Source: Caldilineales bacterium (GTDB taxonomy: Bacteria > Chloroflexota > Anaerolineae > J102). From it: 64,000 nt of DNA. Below the pieces are notes generated by a model. It saw only the letters and a list, made by a program, of their open reading frames with translations, did not search any database and had not been told where the DNA came from. Positions 54,701 to 58,864 of this stretch are shown one piece after another. The stretch spans positions 1-64,000 of the forward strand of contig JAIBAP010000010.1 of the NCBI GenBank assembly GCA_019695115.1, given 5' to 3'. Position numbers and translations under genes: made by a program. Within the stretch, counting starts at the first letter, position 1, and the number at the start of each line of letters is the position of its first letter.

Positions 54701-54813
54701 CTGCCGGCATCGACGACACCCAGGCCGGCCGCCGCCAGGACCAGAATCAGGAGAACGACGAGGCGGGCGGGGCGGCGCCGGCCGGGGTGACGGCGTGAAG
54801 CGGTTGTTCGCAT
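42796..54813 (-). CDS. Giant surface protein with TSP3 and six LamG-like domains
   Basis: 4,005 residues from ATG 54813. N-terminal signal/anchor helix (LVVLLILVLAAAGLGVV, about 15-32). A lipid-carrier-like domain runs to ~300, with two hydrophobic helices at ~305-355. A TSP3 calcium-binding cluster at ~415-590 has DTDGDGLIDGEE-type repeats. A long unassigned region follows, containing a strongly hydrophobic Gly/Ala-rich stretch at ~1425-1600 (GVAVGVAGAAVLAGIAGGIV, IVAGMMFALASTGVGAIVAA). A second TSP3 cluster is at ~1855-1930. From ~1990 come six LamG/concanavalin-like domains with FDG and W(V/I)KP landmarks and interspersed Ig-like segments. The C-terminus is RRLYLPRIR, like the YLP tails of Chloroflexota exported proteins. 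It may act in adhesion or contact; the hydrophobic core could insert in membranes. The opposite strand carries long shadow frames only. Confidence 0.93.
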   Translation of the reverse strand: MRTTASRRHPGRRRPARLVVLLILVLAAAGLGVVDAGSKPDDRKLHAAWALAERAGQYRFTSQVTQTTLPAPRLGNVGQTVGKKHLAVQGEVNRGANSLRLALWDNPATAFDPAAGLEVEIRDGRAQGRLPGGEWQPLDDFGDALAPGGNLALNGDGYIGVEVSAPYLQAARHVSYLGTERRELPGMGAALTSHHYHFVIDGASLAATMTKQLEAEMRRKGELPAGMSLSTSAAFRQIAGSGEAWLDEDGLPLRLRAEIEFPETRHGERVLVEVQTDFTAFDRSGLVLGAASLGNRAQAALYRLQHNIAWDQMALGLAAIVLVIAASLVLRQLPHSKAQALVSVFVLITMLSGEIAQAAPAIGPALQSVSGSSQQQGGDQKPPSDPLPFDTQRDPLVTSDGMALTQPGAYSRAAADPDLEGPDADRDGLPDSLETPWTTNPNNPDTDGDGLIDGEEVRRCLDRKIGLVGGQLAGANARWSGCANPRLADTDGDGLTDNQEAVFLGTGPNDKDSDGDGLRDAIEVRGFGPNGSAPYSNPLNPDTDGDGLLDGRECPTQPCANSDGAGDADIFALDNDGDGFIGDFDLSPTVALGKAAPFTAANPFNLEMANLSVGKTVLVDFQIRPSNPTHIGFGQSVLDWPTGDAEGQIQRRLDSTFADATPLPAGVVAPDPYPQTYGDMRLTPMLEIEMNGSRAPLPRTTAAQTVRFRTAPLLAVIQLLKQTEAIELFGFTVSEPEDLRVRTNKLNPDFSGYSLEIHKASCEAALSTSTPVYTAPALTEGGEVKFPGAELAVIGDGNHVAVLKANGLTPASCLPVPKVIEDGGQAPLNFLLPAREVGSVGLQQSGANVRVDVTLPGRAGQHQLVVFEGSCQERATTVETLPITPGGTSVLSSRNLVALADGKHAALIKHGERTLACSSLGNVVNGAGSEIEMIDAAAMARLGITVSEKDETGALIAHIPLSIAHDAKTGVTSGFAGTMLYNSAAATGWQHKVRLSWWVQALVDLCTAPPADFMAGEEQQARLEVWCGANANQMQMVHVYDDSWQLAGLSVREEHDYDMDIVFEDPATDANKEAEDYLWHLAQGLDEQFVTGVDCVRLNPNDACGKDNQRDYTLNTIYNTFHNGANAGASDADRWGIPRPALYVQKLDTQLSTYLDQARVMEKHVPDLLNSRFLQNGQPLSAAPVLLFASENKFRNLTLGAANYTTIAANGAKIDFDPANEDPQPVVTVAGLSWAPYRYRNAAWEPFPFAEYWDSLAIRLKEGRAFSAGEDENSRAVSAGKTRLAQTYFAYLYAGRAGLVQSDATVLGQWDLDANATVSRSERQQRVLDAGDLAEVITQGSLVNEVIEPLAESIAENLSIYQFQQTLMSRESTARILQKVLLSTDEVVDNTTVSKLWANIGGDTADSLADSFFRNFRPSSLSRVGGRITTGVAVGVAGAAVLAGIAGGIVSASQGDGLNVAAQVLNGVSLAAEVAGAVGMLATANAALEAGIPAGQKAFRVVLDSLATTERAAKIAGLVGLAVGQAVNLAALVAQIWINGLAVGGLAANQLAAQSFAASIVAGMMFALASTGVGAIVAAIIGLIDGLINLICGFLDDEQAEESIPGRIFCKGVSGWLGELVSFVIYAQNEITRVDDPYRLSYLRFQPELGQPSDGFTPSAPLSLTMAVRNTLALAHLPVNIGIFYGFQYSAETLQSARFAYDIVTAKPDKDEKQLHDSVERNAGPNPWSEWERDGDNDIVAVYADTTVRKSDGLALPLAPGINRAVPAWLAEGYAVPVQECVSNATFTFPVLPPVVVCWVRSRGETNYNDLNLQYDVFPRTLDEFYTLELAGAEPGRYRLNWSNNSALPFPALIDADGDGLRYDADRDDSRWDADGDGLSDAVEQQRNTNPGNPDSDEDGLSDVQESLRGTDPTAADSDGDGLADGQELAGWSIGYGVQANGALLTGWAFSDPFERDIDQDAIPDSLEKVYGFNPSVSNDPTVLLYEGKVLEPQAPLLLARFEETTGAAAFADSAAVDSTIVAACTAATCPGAGFRGRFGNAVVFDGLTQYLSIPPQKAIGDLRTNITLSAWVKPGKLSGQQAVIHIGPGGANGLGGLTFGLSDDDLYLQFEGLGAAGLRVQPLAAGALALNRWSHIAVEIYGAGGQLYFDLNGALVGQQSGLVKAASPRPEIVIGASQRPASDTPPGKDGIVPTVRADYFAGAIDEVLIQGWVPDDQSSIEALFAGRYNPDDAILRPGQQATYTSYLENALMARQASGRREVVYPAALTDQPSSVTPFLLEPTRAANFADVFTVKSAAASGPYTLTQSVGAIVAIPARDAWKDPASNLVFSWRGPQSYAGTSNTASDANQPVNLANKSFTIAGWVKPTANDNQRRGILGRNSGQNDAFPYLLAVGNQLKFGFGAGAGSAAVETTANDGDTDVLKPGQWNFVAVRYERTAQAVTFFANGVKLNTVATAAVPNPGSTQFFIGRASNRGKVALSQFNLTCEGDGIGDGEYDIIGNGENLWHGEGTEPRVWPLSVERVFEDSYTVTLCEDDSDTPNTCEGWDRNMGGPTFSTNNLGVAATQIYAYPAGKTECAYDWGNVSYPDIAALSYSFSNDSLPFVGELRDVEIHAAALSDVDIANIGSHGDKVAQFRLDEIPGAASFKDAIAFHQLGCNPASCPQTGADGIQSVSALFDGGDDFLAEGQATAIDDMISSDIARSNSGFALSVWIKPTKPANAVHNSVINIATFDTGSGPKGDLNLVHKITPTGEGYLLFYKDQETGNPFSQLGNCDPLFDGVEPYDEWTHVSISMDKARLTANLYVDGQRCSTPQIPLAASYIPRRGDRFSVGRSFANPSYLPFKGEIDDLHIHRKPLTQQEVTAIYRQGAYRHWPLDEAGAAPTEPVKGLMRRALQFRRFDDRTLLIPDNADIFYFDGDSDRNPGTPNPITFALWVKAEDMANRKRPLLSIQTNPFNVNDPRNTDFLLYLEDGVPKIRYYQSNSGLNQVGAANRKIMENVWQHLVFRKDETGKMTIFINGYKASDIGTNWDFSDVRRAGGLVLGADLTDSSFFKGRIDEVLVYRASLSDQEVRELYNYQNSWVDETIRNGVTVDAEAPTSALQLKTNYFANAPHLLQITTAERTTAVSQVELGVDGGSGVTWVGATADETDAEGNTWLPLFEPAGEGRYTLTSRATDLVGNRETPAAGQTVYVDGKPPIVNINAVASLMRPAPSGNEEAVWYVNLVGASFDPIIPGGNQPGSGTAAIDVSLTNGNGAGATLFETQRATIDPGTGEWTIRYKLNAANPTGEFWINAVAVDKVGNQAAANPVKIKIDTTAPEAHVNFLSSPTYQQALAAQGATAGAYPAVLGSDSVIGGVVTETPDDVANQTEVAGVAGVDVAFEPLFSHGSTFRNQPLSAATLLALPLDESSRSDSPDQSFADLSPAHQNPLTCAAPTCPLAGAEGRIGQALAFDGVDDALSLPPTPAINGLSNDFTLAAWVKPASFPHFTRFVSLARTNGANGFGFGARDRRLMMTTYGVKDYVGSTDVLNPDVWQHVAVHLNANNAAEFYVNGLLVETIPGSAPATPDANDRLLIGATTEEGVSATSQHFHGAIDEPTILRGRPTAADWERMLGANPTLRLGFEDAFLLPNTKLSNDAGLGIGDTVYLANNLPLDRNLRAPGVVGAGALQVNEGEGALIGGAAPGVLPHENGPFTMAFWLALTGAGDRMAFWIGHPSGVQNRVLATPSAITVEFSGQPNLVVPVSLVLNAWHHLALTYDGGNRVVYLDGQEIGRDAIPANALDGRVFVAGGTGYLDDLRVYRYALNAFEAQALAKTGWAPAQTALAQAAQAEASWSASVPAGLEGFYELKTRGRDALGNVDAEPEEVVTWRGVVDSLAPRLLSFSATPSAVGLDFALTVEDFDLAVETIQKPLACAGANTTVTRTQYESPWYRALASQTADPGQAAQVQNRAYRATLQCQASFATTGDTFTVCDMAGNCTQAVYNGPNVGTQPRRLYLPRIR

Positions 54814-55033
54814 GGTTTGCTCTCGGTTCAGCGACGGCCCAGGTCGGACGGTTGTGGGCAGGTGCGTTGTCAAGTTGACGCGCGGGCATTGTGTGTGGTG
54901 GGGCGTCGACCAACGCGGGCGAAACACGCCTACCCGCCATCCCAGAACAATGGCGACGCCCCGGAGGGGAAAGGCGGCACTATACAAGGGATGGGCGAAT
55001 CACGCAAGCCGTACTCGCGGGGAGTCGGGTCAG

Positions 55034-55059
55034 AGATGCCAACTTCTGTGCAAGTTGGC
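55034..55059. repeat. Family B palindrome, copy 6 (degenerate)
   Basis: AGATGCCAACTT-ctgtgc-AAGTTGGC with core arms GCCAACTT (55038-55045) and AAGTTGGC (55052-55059). It lies near the right end of the segment separating dppCD from dppF, whose left end has copy 2. Confidence 0.75.
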
Positions 55060-55138
55060 GCCGCCATGGCCGACTAGTCCGAAGCTTTCTGCAATCGACG
55101 ATGGCAAACAAGGCTACGACGAGGCGCCTGCCAGGAGC

Positions 55139-55167
55139 TTGCCGGTCAAACCAGACCAAACTATACT
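55139..55167 (+). promoter_or_regulatory. Promoter of the orphan Phd antitoxin
   Basis: TTGCCG at 55139-55144, a 17-base spacer and TATACT at 55162-55167. The context CTATACTGATGGC is very like CTATACTAATGGC in the promoter at 57005-57033. Confidence 0.55.
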
Positions 55168-55200
55168 GATGGCAACGTAACCAAAAGGAGAAGAATCGCT

Positions 55201-55404
55201 ATGTACATCACCAATATCTCCGAGGCGAAGGCAAATCTATCCCGGCTGATCGAAGAGGTCATGCAGGGCGAAGAAGTCATCATTGGCAAAGCAGGCAAAT
55301 CGGTTGCCAGGCTAGCGCCCTACAAGACCGACCCCAGCCCACGCCAACTAGGGGCCGGCGCCTGGAAAGGCAGTATCTGGATGGCTGATGATTTCGACAA
55401 CTGA
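55201..55404 (+). CDS. Phd/YefM-family antitoxin, orphan
   Basis: 67 residues; ATG 55201 follows AAAAGGAGAAG. VapB/Phd type: [20 protein letters not shown], then [20 protein letters not shown] and a C-terminal toxin-binding tail [15 protein letters not shown], typical of antitoxins paired with VapC. The toxin gene that should overlap its end is reduced to its last 20 codons (55404-55463). The antitoxin itself looks intact and retains promoter and ribosome site. It lies just before dppF. Confidence 0.88.
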   Translation: MYITNISEAKANLSRLIEEVMQGEEVIIGKAGKSVARLAPYKTDPSPRQLGAGAWKGSIWMADDFDN

Positions 55405-55463
55405 CGCTGGTCACACACAATGCCCGGCTGAAAGCCTATTCCGTGCCGATCATCACAACCTGA
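55404..55463 (+). pseudogene. VapC toxin relic (C-terminal 19 residues)
   Basis: Starting at the antitoxin stop (shared base 55404), the frame reads [19 protein letters not shown] and a stop. The pattern 'L(V/L)T(H/R)(N/D)xxLxAYxVxII' is the C-terminal end of VapC PIN toxins. The rest of the ~130-residue toxin, including the catalytic acidic residues, is missing, so an internal deletion joined the antitoxin end to the toxin tail. Confidence 0.72.
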
Positions 55464-55527
55464 CCCCCCACTGACGAGAAGTCCGCATTCAACCGGCGTC
55501 ACTCGATCAGCTTCGATTTCTCCTTCC

Positions 55528-56514
55528 GTGACCACACAGCCCCTCCTCTCCATCCAAAACCTGCACAAGCATTTCTTTCTCAGCCAGGGCGGCCTGTGGG
55601 GCGGCGAGCCGCGGGTGGTGCGGGCGGTGGATGGCGTCAGCTTCGACCTGGCGCGCGGCGAGATCCTGGCCCTGGTGGGCGAGAGCGGCTGCGGCAAATC
55701 CACCCTGGCCCTGGCGCTCATGCACCTGGAGGAGCCGACCGGCGGCCGGGTCGAGTTCGAGGGCCGGGACATCACCCATGCCGCCGGCGGCGAACGCAAG
55801 GCGCTTAGCCGGCGCATCCAGATGGTCTTCCAGGACCCCTACGAATCCCTGAACCCCACCCAAACGATCGCCGAGATCGTGGCCGAGCCGCTGCTGGTGC
55901 ACAGGCTGGCCCCGGATCGGGCCGAGCGCGACCGCAGGATGCAGCAGGCGCTGGAGGATGCGGGCCTGCGCCCGGCGGCGGACTATCTGGCCCGTTATCC
56001 GCATGAACTTTCGGGCGGGCAGCGCCAACGCGTGGTCATCGCCGGGGCGCTGGTGCTGGAGCCGACCCTGCTCCTGGCCGATGAGCCGGTCTCGATGCTG
56101 GATGTGAGCATCCGGGCCGAGGTGCTCAACCTGCTGGCCGAGCTACGCCAAACGCGGGGCATCTCGGTGCTGTTCATCACCCACGATCTAGGCACGGTTT
56201 CCTACTTTGCCGACCGTGTGGCGGTGATGTATTTGGGCCGCATCGTCGAGATCGGCCCCACCCGCGAGGTGCTGCTGAACCCGCAGCATCCCTACACCAG
56301 GGCGCTGCTCTCGGTCGTCCCCGTCCCCAACCCCCGCCTGCGCCGCCAACGCCTCATCCTGCAAGGCGAGACGCCCAACCCCATCGCCATTCCGCCCGGT
56401 TGCCGCTTCCACCCGCGCTGCCCGGCGGCGTTCGCGGCCTGCCGGGAGAGCGACCCGGCCTTCGTTCAGGTTGCGGCGGGGCATCAGGCGGCGTGTTTGT
56501 TGGCGACTCGCTGA
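55528..56514 (+). CDS. dppF: Peptide ABC transporter ATPase DppF-like
   Basis: 328 residues from GTG 55528. Walker [20 protein letters not shown]-loop [13 protein letters not shown], signature [15 protein letters not shown], Walker [14 protein letters not shown]-loop [13 protein letters not shown]. The OppF-type C-terminus has [14 protein letters not shown]. It is the usual last gene of dppABCDF operons and completes the set at 32870-38526, from which it is separated by 17 kb of mostly opposite-strand accessory genes. No other dpp gene is adjacent. Confidence 0.94.
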   Translation: MTTQPLLSIQNLHKHFFLSQGGLWGGEPRVVRAVDGVSFDLARGEILALVGESGCGKSTLALALMHLEEPTGGRVEFEGRDITHAAGGERKALSRRIQMVFQDPYESLNPTQTIAEIVAEPLLVHRLAPDRAERDRRMQQALEDAGLRPAADYLARYPHELSGGQRQRVVIAGALVLEPTLLLADEPVSMLDVSIRAEVLNLLAELRQTRGISVLFITHDLGTVSYFADRVAVMYLGRIVEIGPTREVLLNPQHPYTRALLSVVPVPNPRLRRQRLILQGETPNPIAIPPGCRFHPRCPAAFAACRESDPAFVQVAAGHQAACLLATR

Positions 56515-56523
56515 TCTGCCAGC

Positions 56524-56826
56524 CTACGCAGCCGCCAACACGCGCACAAATCGCTCGATCTTTTCTCCAACTTTGTCTTCGCTGACATCGAGGTCAAAGT
56601 CCATTTGCAGGCCAAGCCAGAATTGCGGTGACATGCCGAAATAGCGCGCCAGCCGCAGTGCCGTATCGGGAGTAATACGGCGCTTACCCTGAACGATCTC
56701 GTTGATTCGTTGCGAGGGGACTTGCAGATCGAGGGCAAGATGATTCTGACTAATGCCCATCGGCCTCAGAAACTCTTCTAGAAGGACTTCTCCCGGATGA
56801 ATCGGGGCTAGCTTATCAGCAGGCAT
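56524..56826 (-). CDS. higA: HigA-family antitoxin
   Basis: 100 residues. HigA/XRE type: IHPGEVLLEEFLRPMGISQ, helix-turn-helix LALDLQVPSQRINEIVQGKR, ITPDTALRLARYFGMSPQFWLGLQ. It binds the operator and neutralises HigB. The HigB gene immediately upstream is reduced to a 33-codon relic, so this antitoxin appears orphaned. It is convergent with dppF (9 bases apart). Confidence 0.93.
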   Translation of the reverse strand: MPADKLAPIHPGEVLLEEFLRPMGISQNHLALDLQVPSQRINEIVQGKRRITPDTALRLARYFGMSPQFWLGLQMDFDLDVSEDKVGEKIERFVRVLAAA

Positions 56827-56835
56827 AGTTGTATC

Positions 56836-56937
56836 TCAGTGATAATCGACGATTTCTACGTCGAAAGCATCGCCATCGCGCCAGAAGAAGCAAATACGCC
56901 ACTGATCGTTAATACGGATGCGAAAGCTGCGGATCAC
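56836..56937 (-). pseudogene. HigB toxin relic with internal deletion
   Basis: From GTG 56937 the frame reads VIRSF joined directly to RIRINDQWRICFFWRDGD and AFDVEIVDYH. VIRSF is the usual HigB N-terminus, and the rest is the family C-terminus (SIRINDQYRICFRW-type). About 55-60 central residues are missing without a frameshift. Promoter, operator and HigA are intact, so a 33-residue mini-protein could still be made. Confidence 0.78.
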
Positions 56938-56944
56938 AGACTTG

Positions 56945-56973
56945 AGTGTACACTGAGTGTGACCATAGGTCAA
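56945..56973 (-). promoter_or_regulatory. higBA promoter with overlapping palindromic operators
   Basis: On the minus strand: TTGACC, a 17-base spacer and TACACT, eight bases before the GTG. ACACT-c-AGTGT and AGTGTACACT are overlapping perfect palindromes covering the -10 region, a likely HigA site. Confidence 0.68.
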
Positions 56974-57004
56974 ACAAGGCGCAAATGTCTGAGGCAGCAC
57001 GGGC

Positions 57005-57033
57005 TTGCAGGCCCCACCGGGCAAGGCTATACT
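57005..57033 (+). promoter_or_regulatory. Promoter of the nucleotidyltransferase gene
   Basis: TTGCAG at 57005-57010, a 17-base spacer and TATACT at 57028-57033, 45 bases before the ATG. Confidence 0.5.
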
Positions 57034-57077
57034 AATGGCTGTAGGCGCCTTGTTGGCGGTCCACAATCACGAAAGCC

Positions 57078-57635
57078 ATGCCTTCATCGTTACAGCTTTC
57101 ACCAGGCTTCATATCCGTTTTGACTTTGCTGAACGCCAACCAGGTCGAGTACCTTGTGGTCGGGGGTTTTGCCGTCCAGTACTTCGGATATCAACGGCCA
57201 ACCACTGACCTGGATATTTGGATTGCCTCACATCCACACAACGCAGCAAAGGCCTTCCGAGTTTGCCAACTGCTTGGAGGTAGCGTCACTGATTTGCCTG
57301 TAGAAGCGTTCCGACACCCGAATCGAATCATCCGCATTGAATTGCCGCCGGCCATCATCACCGTCCTGGACCCAATCATTGGGCAGTCACCAACAGTGCT
57401 TCATCGCAGTACGAGCGGTCAAGGGGTGCAAACGGAGATATTGACAGTCCAGTCCGGCCTGGATTTCGAGACCGCCTTTGCACGACGAGTTACTGACATG
57501 TTTGATGGGGTGGAAATCCAGGTTATCAGCCTGCAAGATCTGCTCACGATCAAACAAGCTGGTGGGCGATCCAAGGACCTGGATGACGTTGTTCATCTCC
57601 AGAGAATTGCCCAAGCCGGAACTTCCGGCCCCTAA
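57078..57635 (+). CDS. Nucleotidyltransferase, AbiEii/MNT-like
   Basis: 185 residues. DNA polymerase-beta-type nucleotidyltransferase core: VEYLVVGGFAVQYFGYQRPT followed by TDLDIWI, giving the GG...TxDxD motif of MNT/AbiEii-type enzymes. A C-terminal ISLQDLLTIKQAGGRSKDLDD helix resembles the conserved K...R.KD.xD segment of DUF6036/AbiEii relatives. Such enzymes can act as toxins or antitoxins by nucleotidylating RNA or protein, but here no clear partner (HEPN or AbiEi) is adjacent. It is divergent from higBA, with the stop overlapping the convergent creatininase gene by four bases. Confidence 0.82.
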   Translation: MPSSLQLSPGFISVLTLLNANQVEYLVVGGFAVQYFGYQRPTTDLDIWIASHPHNAAKAFRVCQLLGGSVTDLPVEAFRHPNRIIRIELPPAIITVLDPIIGQSPTVLHRSTSGQGVQTEILTVQSGLDFETAFARRVTDMFDGVEIQVISLQDLLTIKQAGGRSKDLDDVVHLQRIAQAGTSGP

Positions 57636-58768
57636 CCCACGCATGCTGGCGACCGCTCTTCGCGCTCGCGCCTCACGCCTCTCCTCCTCCCCTGCGCCAA
57701 AATCTCGCCCACATGCCCCACTTTCTCGGCGATGGCCGCTTCCAGCCACAGGCGGCCATGCTCGGCGGTGGCCAGGCTGCCGGCCCCATACGCGCCCGTG
57801 GCTGTGTCGTCTTCCCAGGGCGGGTTGGCGATCAGGGCGCCGCCCTCCACCCAATCCATGTAATAGGACGGTGTGCTGACGAAATCGACCTCGTCCACGA
57901 CCCGCTCCATGTGGACGGCTTGCGGGCGCAGGTGCAGCATCAGGCTGGTTTCCAGCTCGCAGGCGTGGCCCATGCCGCCGCTGGCCGAGCGCCGATATTT
58001 CTCTAGCGCGGCCACGCCCGCCGGCCCAGAGAGATAGAGCCAGCTGGTGGCGCAGAAGATGCGGGGGTGGCGCTCACCGGCATATTTGACCACGGTGGTA
58101 AGAAACGAGCAGTTGCCGCCGTGCCCGCTGAGCAGATAGAAACGGTCGTGGCCCAGCCCCACCAACGCCTCCACCACCGCCAGCCAGAAATCCTCGAACG
58201 CCCGGCCACCGGCGCTCAACGTCCCGGCGAAGGAACGGCGATGCGTGCTGACGCCGTAGGGGAACGCCGGCAAGCTGAACGCCGGCGCGGCCGCCGCCAC
58301 GCCCCGGCTGATGGCAGCGATGATGTCGGTGTCGGTCGAGAGCGGCAGATGGTAACCGTGCTGCTCGGTGTGGCCGATGGGGATGAGGAGGACGCGGCCA
58401 GCGGGCGGCGGCAGGGCCAGGGGCGAAGCGGGCGAGGCCGGCTGCAAGCGCAGGATGAGTGATTCCGGCAGGGGCAGCGACAGGCCGGGCGGAGCCAGCA
58501 ACAGGGCGTGCGTGAAGCCATCCTCGCTCAGGCTGCCGAGCAGGTTGCCGACATAGGCCGCAAAGTGATCGGGCGCCGTGGCCAGGCCGCTGCCCGCCCA
58601 GCCGTAGGGGAGGGCCGGGAGCAGGCCGGCGGCCGGGGGATGGCCCAACCCTCGCGCCAGCGTCGCCAATTCATAACCCTCGCCCAACGGCATCAGCAGC
58701 GGCGTCTCCCGCGCCAGTCCTGCCACCTCCGGCCAGGTCAGATCGGCAAAGGCGAAGAAGACGGTCAT
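57632..58768 (-). CDS. Creatininase-family amidohydrolase with degenerate N-terminal copy
   Basis: 378 residues. The C-terminal ~250 residues are a complete creatininase/MftE-type domain. Metal-ligand motifs are PIGHTEQHGYHLPLSTDTDI (Glu, His, Asp), LLSGHGGN and GHACELETSLMLH (Glu). The N-terminal ~120 residues repeat the family's outline (FADLTWPEVAGLARE, LLMPLGEG, LLPALPYGWAGSG, LSEDGFTHALLLAPPG) without the metal ligands, so it looks like a decayed second domain. It hydrolyses cyclic or linear amides; the substrate is unknown. RNase J is encoded upstream on the same strand. Confidence 0.86.
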   Translation of the reverse strand: MTVFFAFADLTWPEVAGLARETPLLMPLGEGYELATLARGLGHPPAAGLLPALPYGWAGSGLATAPDHFAAYVGNLLGSLSEDGFTHALLLAPPGLSLPLPESLILRLQPASPASPLALPPPAGRVLLIPIGHTEQHGYHLPLSTDTDIIAAISRGVAAAAPAFSLPAFPYGVSTHRRSFAGTLSAGGRAFEDFWLAVVEALVGLGHDRFYLLSGHGGNCSFLTTVVKYAGERHPRIFCATSWLYLSGPAGVAALEKYRRSASGGMGHACELETSLMLHLRPQAVHMERVVDEVDFVSTPSYYMDWVEGGALIANPPWEDDTATGAYGAGSLATAEHGRLWLEAAIAEKVGHVGEILAQGRRRGVRREREERSPACVG

Positions 58769-58864
58769 AAGATGAATAATGACACAAGTGGGGGAAACAA
58801 GAATCCTTTGGTTTTGTGTCGCGGGATAGTGGCTAATGTGCGCAAACCCGGTGTGCGAGGCGCC

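Larger units (their letters stand above)
54814..55200. other. Intergenic region between giant protein and orphan antitoxin
   Basis: 387 bases, divergent. It holds a family B palindrome (55034-55059) and a promoter for the antitoxin (55139-55167). No gene is supported. Confidence 0.6.

Noticed and set aside
56938-57066. Upstream extension of the HigB relic (MWTANKAPTAI...)
   Set aside because: It crosses the higBA promoter and operator and has no HigB similarity; the family start is VIRSF at 56937.
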